From assembly GCA_002781265.1 (NCBI GenBank), contig PETS01000116.1, forward strand, positions 1 to 5,740: a stretch of 5,740 nt of DNA. Direction: 5' to 3'. The notes under the pieces are model-generated. The model was not told the origin of the DNA. It did not search any database and saw only the letters and a list, made by a program, of their open reading frames with translations. Below, piece by piece: positions 1 through 5,579 of the stretch (the stretch's first letter is position 1; every line of letters starts with the position of its first letter). The position numbers and the translations under genes were made by a program. The DNA is from Candidatus Falkowbacteria bacterium CG02_land_8_20_14_3_00_36_14. GTDB taxonomy: Bacteria > Patescibacteriota > Patescibacteriia > Patescibacteriales > UM-FILTER-36-11.

Positions 1-66
1 TAAGCAATTATTTCCTAAATGAATTAATTGCTCTAAGCAATTATTTCCTAAATGAATTAATTGCTC
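1..66. repeat. Perfect tandem duplication of a 33-bp hairpin-forming unit
   Basis: Bases 1-33 and 34-66 are identical with no spacer. Each unit holds an inverted repeat: AGCAATTATTTC (3-14 and 36-47) faces GAATTAATTGCT (21-32 and 54-65) across a 6-base loop, CTAAAT. This gives a 12-bp stem with one T-T mismatch. No spacer separates the copies, so it is not a CRISPR array. The window begins exactly at a unit boundary, so more copies may lie upstream, or the duplication may be an assembly artefact at a contig edge. The role is unknown. Confidence 0.9.
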
Positions 67-94
67 ATATTAACATACTTTAGGGTGGTGCAGT

Positions 95-126
95 AGGGTT
101 TGAATCTTGTATCTTGTACAAACCCT
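95..126. repeat. Inverted repeat abutting the groES promoter
   Basis: AGGGTTTG (95-102) and CAAACCCT (119-126) form a perfect 8-bp stem around a 16-base loop. The loop contains a perfect tandem 7-mer, ATCTTGT twice (104-117). The last base of the right arm is the first T of the -35 box. No T-tract follows, so it is a poor terminator. It could be a protein-binding site next to the promoter or the tail of an upstream unit; no regulator can be named. Confidence 0.55.
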
Positions 127-154
127 TGACATAAAAAAAAATTAAGGTTAAAAT
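126..154 (+). promoter_or_regulatory. Sigma-70-type promoter of groES-groEL
   Basis: A perfect -35 TTGACA (126-131) is followed after exactly 17 bp by a near-consensus -10 TAAAAT (149-154). Transcription should start near 161, giving a 5' leader of about 100 bases before groES. The CIRCE operator begins a few bases past the predicted start, the usual arrangement for HrcA-repressed chaperonin operons. Confidence 0.87.
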
Positions 155-164
155 ACTATTGTAT

Positions 165-191
165 TTAGCAATTAATAGCGTGGAGTGCTAA
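165..191 (+). promoter_or_regulatory. CIRCE operator (HrcA-binding heat-shock element)
   Basis: The CIRCE consensus is TTAGCACTC, 9 bases, GAGTGCTAA. Here the right half GAGTGCTAA (183-191) is perfect, the spacer (174-182) is exactly 9 bases, and the left half is TTAGCAATT (165-173), differing at its 7th and 9th positions. It overlaps the start of the predicted transcript just upstream of groES. In bacteria with HrcA, this element is bound by the repressor, which is released on heat shock and itself depends on GroEL. An hrcA gene elsewhere in the genome is inferred; none lies in this window. Confidence 0.93.
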
Positions 192-212
192 AATAATTAT
201 TAATTTAAGTTG

Positions 213-233
213 CTTTAATTATTAAAATTAAAG
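213..233 (+). repeat. A/T hairpin in the groES leader
   Basis: CTTTAATT (213-220) and AATTAAAG (226-233) form a perfect 8-bp stem with a 5-base loop, ending 27 bases before the groES start. The stem is almost all A/T and therefore weak. It may only reflect local base composition, but it is the main structure in a leader that has no visible ribosome binding site. Confidence 0.35.
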
Positions 234-260
234 AATTTTAAATTTAAAGCTATCAAACAT

Positions 261-551
261 ATGAATTTAAAACCATTGTACGACCATGTAATTATCAAGC
301 CGATAGCAGAAGACGAAGTGACAAAATCAGGCATTGTCCTACCAGATACGGTTGACAAAGAGAAACCGGAAAAAGGCGAAGTGATAGCTATCGGACCCGG
401 CAAGATTACCGAGAAAGGCGAAAGGGCGATAATGAGCGTCAAAGTGGGCGATAAGGTGATGTTTAAAAAATATTCTCCGGACGAGGTTAAGGTTGACGGC
501 GAAGAATATTTGGTAATTAGCGAGGCGGATATTATAGCGGTAATAGAATAA
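261..551 (+). CDS. groES: Co-chaperonin GroES (Hsp10)
   Basis: GroES forms a seven-membered lid on the cytoplasmic GroEL ring and closes the folding chamber in the ATP-bound state. The 96-residue product has the usual family length. Visible hallmarks are the N-terminal strand NLKPLYDHVIIKP (2-14), the mobile loop around residues 17-32 with the hydrophobic GIVL (24-27) that contacts GroEL, the roof hairpin around GPGKITEKGER (45-55), VGDKVMFKKY (62-71) and the C-terminal strand ADIIAVIE (89-96). The ATG at 261 gives the standard N-terminus and is the only sensible start, although no Shine-Dalgarno precedes it. The gene lies behind the CIRCE-controlled promoter and is first in an operon with groEL. 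Nothing is missing. Confidence 0.98.
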   Translation: MNLKPLYDHVIIKPIAEDEVTKSGIVLPDTVDKEKPEKGEVIAIGPGKITEKGERAIMSVKVGDKVMFKKYSPDEVKVDGEEYLVISEADIIAVIE

Positions 552-578
552 AATTTTAATTTAATAATAAATAATTAA

Positions 579-666
579 GTCATTACGAGCGAAGCAATCT
601 CAGTTAATGTGCTAAACGAGATTGCCGTTTCGTTTCCGCCAGCTGGCGGATCCTCCTCGCAATGAC
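579..666. repeat. REP/MITE-like inverted-repeat element with nested palindrome
   Basis: The element is bounded by GTCATTACGAG (579-589) and CTCGCAATGAC (656-666), inverted copies with one mismatch. A second inner pair, CAATCTC (595-601) and GAGATTG (618-624), is perfect. The right arm is lengthened by a 16-bp perfect palindrome, TCCGCCAGCTGGCGGA (635-650). Termini of the form GTCATTGCGAG...CTCGCAATGAC flanking CAATCTC/GAGATTG are known to me as a dispersed palindromic repeat in many bacterial genomes. No transposase is encoded, so it would be non-autonomous. It is much richer in G/C than the flanking spacer and ends 10 bp before the groEL start. Other copies in the genome are expected but cannot be seen here. 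Confidence 0.8.
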
Positions 667-676
667 AATGTAAAAT

Positions 677-2326
677 ATGAGCAAACAAATTATTTATAAC
701 GAAGAGGCGAGAAACGCCTTAAAACAAGGAGTAGATAAATTGGCGAACGCGGTCAAAGTTACTTTAGGCCCGAAAGGGAGAAATGTGGTTCTTGATAAAA
801 GTTTTGGTGCGCCGGTTATTACCAAAGACGGCGTAACAGTTGCCAAGGAAATTGAGCTGGAAGATAAATTTGAAAATATCGGCGCCGAAATAGTCAAAGA
901 AGTGGCCTCAAAAACCAATGATGTGGCCGGCGACGGCACTACTACGGCTACCATTTTAGCCCAAGCCATGATTGCCGAGGGCTTAAAGCTTGTTTCTTCC
1001 GGAGTGGAGCCGATGGAAATAAAGCAAGGTATTGAAAAAAAAGTTTCCCAAATTGTCGCGCAGTTGAAAAAAATGAGCAAGCATATTTCCACCAAGGAGG
1101 AAATCGCCCAAGTCGCTTCCATCAGTGCCAATGATAAAGCCATTGGCGATATTATCGCGGAAGCGATGGAATCTGTTGGCAAAGATGGAGTTATTACCGT
1201 GGAAGAAGGCCAGTCGTTCGGAGTGGAAAAAGAAGTGGTGGAAGGCATGCAGTTTGACAAAGGTTATGTTTCTCCTTATATGATTACTAATCCTGATTCG
1301 ATGAAAGCCGAGTTTGAAGATCCGTATATTTTAATTACTGATAAAAAAATCGCGTCCGTACAGGAAATTTTGCCTTTGCTGGAAAAAATAGCGCAATCCG
1401 GTAAGAAAGATCTAGTAATTATCGCCGATGAAATTGAAGGCGAGGCCTTAGCTACGTTTGTCGTAAATAAATTAAGAGGCACTTTTAACGTCCTCGGCAT
1501 CAAAGCCCCCGGTTTTGGCGACAGGCGTAAAGCGATGCTGGAAGACATAGCCATCCTCACACAAGGAAAAGTCATTTCCGAAGAAGTGGGCTTAAAGTTG
1601 GAGAACGCTGTTATCAATGATTTAGGCCAAGCGCGCAAAGTTGTTTCGGCTAAAGAAGAAACTACCATAGTGGAAGGGAAGGGTAAGGAAAAAGACATCA
1701 AATCAAGAATTGAGCAGATTAAGAAAGAGATAGAAATGTCTGATTCCGATTTTGACAAGGAAAAACTGCAGGAAAGGTTAGCCAAGCTTTCCGGCGGAGT
1801 AGCCATAATTAAAGTGGGCGCGGCCACGGAAACGGAAATGAAAGAAAGAAAGGACAGAATTGAAGATGCTTTAAACGCCACTCGCGCCGCCGTGGAGGAA
1901 GGGGTTGTGCCCGGCGGCGGACTGGCTTTGGCCATAGCGGGAGACGCTTTCGCTGAATTGACGGATAAAAAAGAAGATACAGCTGGAGAGAAAATTATTG
2001 ACACGGCGATTTTAGAGCCGATAAAGCAAATTGCCGCTAATGCCGGCAAAGACGGGTCGTTGATTCTTTATAATATAATGGGAGCCCATAAGAAAGGCGA
2101 GACCAATATCGGCTATAACGCGCTGACGGATAAATTTGAAAATTTAATAGAAGCCGGCGTAGTTGACCCGACTAAGGTTGTCCGCTCCGCTTTGGAAAAC
2201 GCCGCTTCGGCCGCGGTGATGTTTCTAACCATAGAAGCGGTAATCACCGATAAGCCGGAAGAAAAAGATTCTCATGATCATGGCGCCGGCATGGGTGGCA
2301 TGGGTGGCGGCATGGGGATGATGTAG
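677..2326 (+). CDS. groEL: Chaperonin GroEL (Hsp60), 60 kDa
   Basis: GroEL is the ATP-driven double-ring cytoplasmic folding chamber that works with GroES. The 549-residue product is full length and collinear with the family. It has the N-terminal equatorial segment, VTLGPKGRNVVLD (28-40), the ATP-site motif GDGTTT (85-90) with Asp86, an intact apical domain (roughly 190-375), the catalytic aspartate equivalent Asp397 in RIEDALNATRAA, and the family signature AAVEEGVVPGGG (404-415). The C-terminus is the typical flexible Gly/Met tail (about 537-549). The ATG at 677 gives the standard MSKQIIYNEEAR start. No Shine-Dalgarno is visible; nearby upstream ATGs at 662 and 668 run straight into TAA at 671. 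It follows groES in the CIRCE-controlled operon after an unusually long 125-bp gap holding a repeat element. Confidence 0.99.
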   Translation: MSKQIIYNEEARNALKQGVDKLANAVKVTLGPKGRNVVLDKSFGAPVITKDGVTVAKEIELEDKFENIGAEIVKEVASKTNDVAGDGTTTATILAQAMIAEGLKLVSSGVEPMEIKQGIEKKVSQIVAQLKKMSKHISTKEEIAQVASISANDKAIGDIIAEAMESVGKDGVITVEEGQSFGVEKEVVEGMQFDKGYVSPYMITNPDSMKAEFEDPYILITDKKIASVQEILPLLEKIAQSGKKDLVIIADEIEGEALATFVVNKLRGTFNVLGIKAPGFGDRRKAMLEDIAILTQGKVISEEVGLKLENAVINDLGQARKVVSAKEETTIVEGKGKEKDIKSRIEQIKKEIEMSDSDFDKEKLQERLAKLSGGVAIIKVGAATETEMKERKDRIEDALNATRAAVEEGVVPGGGLALAIAGDAFAELTDKKEDTAGEKIIDTAILEPIKQIAANAGKDGSLILYNIMGAHKKGETNIGYNALTDKFENLIEAGVVDPTKVVRSALENAASAAVMFLTIEAVITDKPEEKDSHDHGAGMGGMGGGMGMM

Positions 2327-2407
2327 AATTAAATTAATCGCATAAAAAATATATAATACGTAAATTCAAATTTTGATTTTAGATAAAATAAGATAGCCTA
2401 ATTTTAT

Positions 2408-2438
2408 TTGACACGTTAATGGCCAGATCTTTTATAAA
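2408..2438 (+). promoter_or_regulatory. Probable promoter of the 66-residue membrane protein gene
   Basis: A perfect -35 TTGACA (2408-2413) is followed by TTTATA (2431-2436, 17-bp spacing) or the overlapping TATAAA (2433-2438, 19-bp spacing). The ribosome binding site begins about 10 bp later, so the leader would be very short. With the terminator after the gene, this suggests a single-gene unit independent of groESL. I see no convincing terminator after groEL, so some read-through is possible. Confidence 0.6.
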
Positions 2439-2446
2439 CATCTTAT

Positions 2447-2452
2447 AGGAGG
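2447..2452 (+). promoter_or_regulatory. Consensus Shine-Dalgarno AGGAGG that sets the start at 2460
   Basis: AGGAGG lies 7 bases before the ATG at 2460 but only 1 base before the in-frame ATG at 2454. Normal spacing therefore favours 2460. It is the only perfect Shine-Dalgarno ahead of a gene in the window. Confidence 0.85.
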
Positions 2453-2459
2453 AATGAAC

Positions 2460-2660
2460 ATGACCCTCGGCAAAATTAGTTTATTACTACAAGTATTAGG
2501 AATTATAAGTTTATTGATATTGATTGTTTACGGAATATTAACAATATCAAGTTCTGTAATATATGGATTAATTTGTTTTGATTCAGGAATAATGATAGGT
2601 CTGGGGTTTGGCTTGGTAGTTAAAAAAGATTTTTCAGCTCAAGTTCAAGAAAAGGGGTAG
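2460..2660 (+). CDS. Small two-helix membrane protein, unknown function
   Basis: The 66-residue product is almost entirely hydrophobic. One likely membrane helix spans about residues 5-27 and a second about 31-54, joined by a very short turn (ISSS). A charged tail follows (VVKKDFSAQVQEKG). The lysines at 55-56 after helix 2 suggest that both ends are cytoplasmic. The second helix has an unusual polar CFDSG (39-43) followed by glycine spacing (GLGFG, 47-51), which could support helix packing. The start at 2460 is chosen over 2454 because of the AGGAGG spacing. The gene has its own likely promoter and a strong terminator. I do not recognise a family. Small holin-like, toxin-like or accessory membrane proteins can look like this, but nothing here proves any of these. 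Confidence 0.8.
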   Translation: MTLGKISLLLQVLGIISLLILIVYGILTISSSVIYGLICFDSGIMIGLGFGLVVKKDFSAQVQEKG

Positions 2661-2700
2661 AAAAAAAGCCGCTAAAAGTATTAATTTAGCGGTTTTTTTA
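2661..2700. terminator. Strong bidirectional intrinsic terminator
   Basis: CCGCTAAA (2669-2676) and TTTAGCGG (2685-2692) form a perfect 8-bp stem with an 8-base loop. It is preceded by a run of seven A (2661-2667) and followed by seven T (2693-2699), so it can work in both directions. It begins directly after the stop codon of the 66-residue gene and separates it from the next unit. Confidence 0.93.
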
Positions 2701-2711
2701 TTATATTACTA

Positions 2712-2749
2712 TTGTATTTTCGCATTTTATGATAAAATATAGGTATAAT
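2712..2749 (+). promoter_or_regulatory. Possible promoter for the 75/550-residue gene pair
   Basis: A perfect -10 TATAAT occurs at 2744-2749, 17 bp before the ATG at 2767, but no good -35 lies at the right distance. An alternative is TTGTAT (2712-2717) with TAAAAT (2733-2738) at a short 15-bp spacing. A promoter is expected because a strong terminator lies just upstream; the exact boxes are uncertain. Confidence 0.45.
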
Positions 2750-2766
2750 AATTAAGGTAAAAAAAT

Positions 2767-2994
2767 ATGCTAATTTTATTTAAAAAAATTGAAAAAAAGA
2801 TTAATGGAATTATTTGGACATTTGTCAGCACTGGTGTAATTCTTTTAATATTAGCAGTATTAGTTGTCTGGACTGATTTTATGATTCGTTTGGTTTTTGG
2901 CATGATTATTTTAGTAATCGCTTATGGATTTTTTTATGGAGCGTATAAAATTTATGAAATTAAAAAAGAGTTAAAAAATTATTTTAAGTTATAA
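2767..2994 (+). CDS. Small two-helix membrane protein, unknown function
   Basis: The 75-residue product starts with a basic segment (KKIEKKING, 6-14), has a likely membrane helix at about 15-35, a short polar turn with WTDF (35-38), a second helix at about 40-60, and ends in a lysine-rich tail (KIYEIKKELKNYFKL). The positive charge at both ends suggests an N-in/C-in hairpin. A weak AAGG (2754-2757) sits 9 bases before the ATG. The gene is separated by 11 bp from the 550-residue membrane protein gene, so the two are probably co-transcribed and perhaps translationally coupled. It does not resemble the 66-residue protein beyond having two helices. I recognise no family and assign no function. 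Confidence 0.75.
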   Translation: MLILFKKIEKKINGIIWTFVSTGVILLILAVLVVWTDFMIRLVFGMIILVIAYGFFYGAYKIYEIKKELKNYFKL

Positions 2995-3005
2995 TTAAAT
3001 TATTT

Positions 3006-4658
3006 ATGCTTAATCCAACCATAAACCGCAAAGAAGAGAGCTATTTAACTCTCAATGAAGGAATAAAAAAATTATTTCAAGTAATTTATAAAGAGCAGAA
3101 TAAAGATAAAATTAAAGATGAAACTCCAAAAATCAAAGTGTCATCTCTTATTTCCAAGATGGCTTTTTACTATGAAAAAATAAGAAATTCAGTTGAATAC
3201 AAGGAGGAGCATTTGCAGTTAAAAAATGCCGTTTTAAGGATATTAAAGAGGCAAATTTTAATTCAGGGCTCTATTGTCAAAATAGAACCATATGGAATAT
3301 CAACCCATCTGCTCACGGAATTGATCAGAGCCGGTTATCTGCCCAACAATGAAATTCCGGAGAAAAAAATAGATGACACCGCTAAGATTATTGCCCGATA
3401 CATCAGTTTAAGGGGCTATAGCTTGGCTAATATTAATAATGGAGATTTAAATAAAAACGATTTGGCAAATTGGATTTTAGCGATGGCGGCCTGCGAGATT
3501 GAAGAGAAATTAGACCGTCGGAAAGTAGACCAGGCGGTTATCAGTAATATGTATAATGTTTTATCTCCTAATATTAAATTGTCTGATGATACGGAATACA
3601 AGAAAGACAAGGAAATCCAAGTTTATATCAGCATTCACCGCAATTATTTAAAATTTGACGATGATATGATTGATTTTGTGTTTTTTAATTATTTTAATGC
3701 CGGTTGGGAAGAGGCGGGCGAAGAAGAAATCGCCAAGATAGGATCTAAGATTGAGCGATTGCGGAATGAAATAAACTGGCAGGCAAACCATCCACTGGCC
3801 AAGCAGCTTGATTTAATCACCAATCGCTATACGGTATTTTTTAAAGTTTTAACAGAAACAATTGAGGAGGATCCGGCTGGAATTTATGAATCTTTCCGCA
3901 CCGACCCCAAGTCATTCCCCAGAAACATAAAAAAAACCTGTAATTATAAATATAAGCTGGCTAAGACAAAATTATGGCGGGCCGCCATCAGAAGCATTAT
4001 TTATATTCTTTTAACAAAATCAATTTTAGTGTTAATTTTAGAAATGCCGGTGACAAAATGGTTCGGGGAAGAATTTAATTTATTTTCTTTAATTATTAAT
4101 ATTGCTTTTCCGGCCCTGCTCTTGTTCTTGATAGTATTATTTACCAAATTACCGAATGATGAAAATAATCGCCAAATAATTATTGGCATTGATGAAATAA
4201 TATTTGAAGAGAAAAAAAGAAGAGATCATTTTAATTTAAAAAAGCTCGTGAGCCGAGGGAAGGCATTGGGCGCTATTTTCGGCATTATTTATACCATAAC
4301 TTTTTTCTTAACTTTCGGCGCGGTTATTTGGGTGTTGGATAAAATTAAATTTAACTGGATAAGTATTGTAATATTTTTATTTTTTTTGGCCTTAGTGAGC
4401 TTTTTTGCCATCAGAATAAGAAAAAATATCCGGGAGCTTATCGTGGTGGAGCAGAAAGAAAATATTTTAAGTTTTTTTTCCGATTTCTTTTATGTGCCGA
4501 TTGTTTCCGCCGGCAAATGGATTTCAGAAAAATTTGACAAGGTTAATGTATTTGTTTTTATCTTGGATTTTATCATTGAGGCCCCATTTAAAATATTCGT
4601 GGAAATCGCCGAAGAATGGACGAAATACGTGAAAGAAAGAAAAGACGAAATTGTGTAA
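3006..4658 (+). CDS. Large four-helix membrane protein with soluble N-terminal domain, uncharacterised
   Basis: The 550-residue product has no signal peptide. Residues 1-325 are charged, mostly helical and presumably cytoplasmic. Likely membrane helices are at about 328-347, 358-379, 422-444 and 450-469. A basic 42-residue loop with EEKKRRDHFNLKK separates the two pairs. The C-terminal 80 residues look amphipathic (FFYVPIVSAGKWISEKF, then FVFILDFIIEAPFKIF) and end in a charged tail. The layout predicts both termini and the middle loop in the cytoplasm. The segments RAAIRSIIYILLTK, the proline-containing helix INIAFPALLLF and DFIIEAPFKIFVEI resemble, from memory, an uncharacterised protein family recurring in Patescibacteria; this is unverified. 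I see no ATPase, nuclease, protease or transporter motif. ATG 3006 has no Shine-Dalgarno and may rely on coupling to the upstream small gene. Confidence 0.88.
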   Translation: MLNPTINRKEESYLTLNEGIKKLFQVIYKEQNKDKIKDETPKIKVSSLISKMAFYYEKIRNSVEYKEEHLQLKNAVLRILKRQILIQGSIVKIEPYGISTHLLTELIRAGYLPNNEIPEKKIDDTAKIIARYISLRGYSLANINNGDLNKNDLANWILAMAACEIEEKLDRRKVDQAVISNMYNVLSPNIKLSDDTEYKKDKEIQVYISIHRNYLKFDDDMIDFVFFNYFNAGWEEAGEEEIAKIGSKIERLRNEINWQANHPLAKQLDLITNRYTVFFKVLTETIEEDPAGIYESFRTDPKSFPRNIKKTCNYKYKLAKTKLWRAAIRSIIYILLTKSILVLILEMPVTKWFGEEFNLFSLIINIAFPALLLFLIVLFTKLPNDENNRQIIIGIDEIIFEEKKRRDHFNLKKLVSRGKALGAIFGIIYTITFFLTFGAVIWVLDKIKFNWISIVIFLFFLALVSFFAIRIRKNIRELIVVEQKENILSFFSDFFYVPIVSAGKWISEKFDKVNVFVFILDFIIEAPFKIFVEIAEEWTKYVKERKDEIV

Positions 4659-4743
4659 AAAAATAAAATTAAAAATGAAGATTAAAAAATAAAAATTAAG
4701 ATTTATTTAAAAATTATAAAATTAAAAATTTGAATTTTAATGT
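4659..4743. other. Low-complexity A/T linker before rsmI
   Basis: These 85 bp are almost pure A/T with quasi-repeats of ATTAAAAAT/AAAATTAAGAT type. There is no G/C hairpin terminator and no ribosome binding site. TATAAAAT (4715-4722) could serve as a -10, but no matching -35 is visible. Any promoter for rsmI here is unproven. Confidence 0.6.
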
Positions 4744-5535
4744 ATGGTTGAAAAAAGCAAAACTATACTTTATATAGTAGCCACTCCCATCGGCAATCTT
4801 GAAGACATAAGCCTGCGGGCGATCCGCATTTTGGGGGAGGTAGATTTTGTTTTATGCGAAGACACCAGGGTGGCGAAAAAGTTATTGGCGCATTATAATA
4901 TATCCACCCCTGCCATTTCCTACCACCAGCATTCTGATATAAAAAAATTAGATTATATTTTGGACTTACTGTCCCAGGGGAAAGATATCGCCTTAGTATC
5001 AGACGCCGGCACGCCCGGCATATCCGATCCGGGAGGCAAATTGGTCCAGGCCGTGATTGCCAGATTCGGGAGTGAGGTTAATATAGAATCAATTCCCGGC
5101 CCGTCGGCAGTTACCGCCGCGCTGTCAATTTCCGGCATCCAGACCGATAAATTCATATTTATGGGTTTTCCGCCGCACAAAAAAGGCCGGCAGACGTTTA
5201 TCCATAAAATATTGGCCAGCGAATGGCCGGTAGTAGTTTATGAGTCAAAGTATAGAATTTTAAGGTTTTTGGAAGAATTACGTTTTGCTGTCAGTGAACA
5301 TAATAAGAAAATTGAATCAGAATTAGATAAGGAGAATTATGAATCAAGAATTAAAAATAAAGCAGATAAAAATAAAAAACTAAAAAATATCAATTTAAGC
5401 TCCGTTGTTGTCTGCCGGGAGCTTTCCAAGATGTATGAAACGGTTTACCGCGGGGACATTAAAATCATTATTGAAAAAATAAAAAGTCACTCCAACGAAC
5501 AGAAAGGAGAATTTGTCGTGGTAATCGGAAAGTAA
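4744..5535 (+). CDS. rsmI: 16S rRNA (cytidine-2'-O)-methyltransferase RsmI
   Basis: RsmI uses S-adenosylmethionine to methylate the 2'-OH of C1402 (E. coli numbering) in the decoding centre of 16S rRNA. The 263-residue product belongs to the tetrapyrrole-methylase-like superfamily and shows the RsmI motifs in order: YIVATPIGNLEDI (10-22), CEDTR (38-42), the glycine-rich SDAGTPGISDPG (86-97), PGPSAVTAALSISG (118-131), GFPP.KKGR (141-149), RELSKMYETVYRG (225-237) and KGEFVVVI (254-261). Two features are unusual. A Lys/Asn/Glu-rich insert of about 35 residues (183-217) precedes the VVVCREL strand. The protein ends right after KGEFVVVIGK, so it lacks the extra C-terminal domain of longer RsmI proteins such as E. 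coli's. ATG 4744 gives a normal N-terminus with no visible Shine-Dalgarno. Confidence 0.96.
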   Translation: MVEKSKTILYIVATPIGNLEDISLRAIRILGEVDFVLCEDTRVAKKLLAHYNISTPAISYHQHSDIKKLDYILDLLSQGKDIALVSDAGTPGISDPGGKLVQAVIARFGSEVNIESIPGPSAVTAALSISGIQTDKFIFMGFPPHKKGRQTFIHKILASEWPVVVYESKYRILRFLEELRFAVSEHNKKIESELDKENYESRIKNKADKNKKLKNINLSSVVVCRELSKMYETVYRGDIKIIIEKIKSHSNEQKGEFVVVIGK

Positions 5536-5539
5536 ATCC

Positions 5540-5561
5540 GCCGTTATAGTTTAATGGATAT
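5540..5561 (+). pseudogene. Possible tRNA 5'-half remnant
   Basis: The stretch GCCGTTATAGTTTAATGGAT reads like the first 20 bases of a tRNA: a 7-base acceptor strand (5540-5546), TA at the position 8-9 equivalent, a D-arm-like GTTT and AATGGAT with the conserved GG. The following bases do not complete the D-stem, there is no anticodon arm, and no TAACGGC appears downstream to pair with the acceptor. It matches 15 of the first 21 positions of the intact tRNA-Arg 40 bp downstream. It is either a decayed tRNA duplicate or a chance resemblance. Confidence 0.4.
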
Positions 5562-5579
5562 TCGCCCGCCATAACCCGA

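Noticed and set aside
1..66. CRISPR array
   Set aside because: The 33-bp units are directly adjacent with no spacers, and no cas gene is nearby.
662..673. Tiny leader frame ATG ACA ATG TAA just before groEL
   Set aside because: It has no ribosome binding site, is only three codons long, and its ATGs come from the end of the repeat element, so chance is the simplest explanation.
694..1260. Long minus-strand open frame opposite groEL, with similar ones at 1276-2049, 215-442 and 4953-5180
   Set aside because: They are antisense shadows of clearly conserved genes, with serine/proline-rich, unlike-protein composition and no ribosome binding sites.
2383..2407. Terminator after groEL from ATAAAAT/ATTTTAT
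   Set aside because: The stem is 7 A/T pairs with an 11-base loop, too weak to call as an intrinsic terminator.
2454..2459. ATG at 2454 as the start of the small membrane protein
   Set aside because: It is 1 base from AGGAGG, too close for initiation. The in-frame ATG at 2460 has ideal 7-base spacing.
3416..3610. Minus-strand open frames inside the 550-residue gene (also 4001-4189)
   Set aside because: They are short, lie fully inside a long plus-strand gene, and have no promoter, ribosome binding site or recognisable domain.
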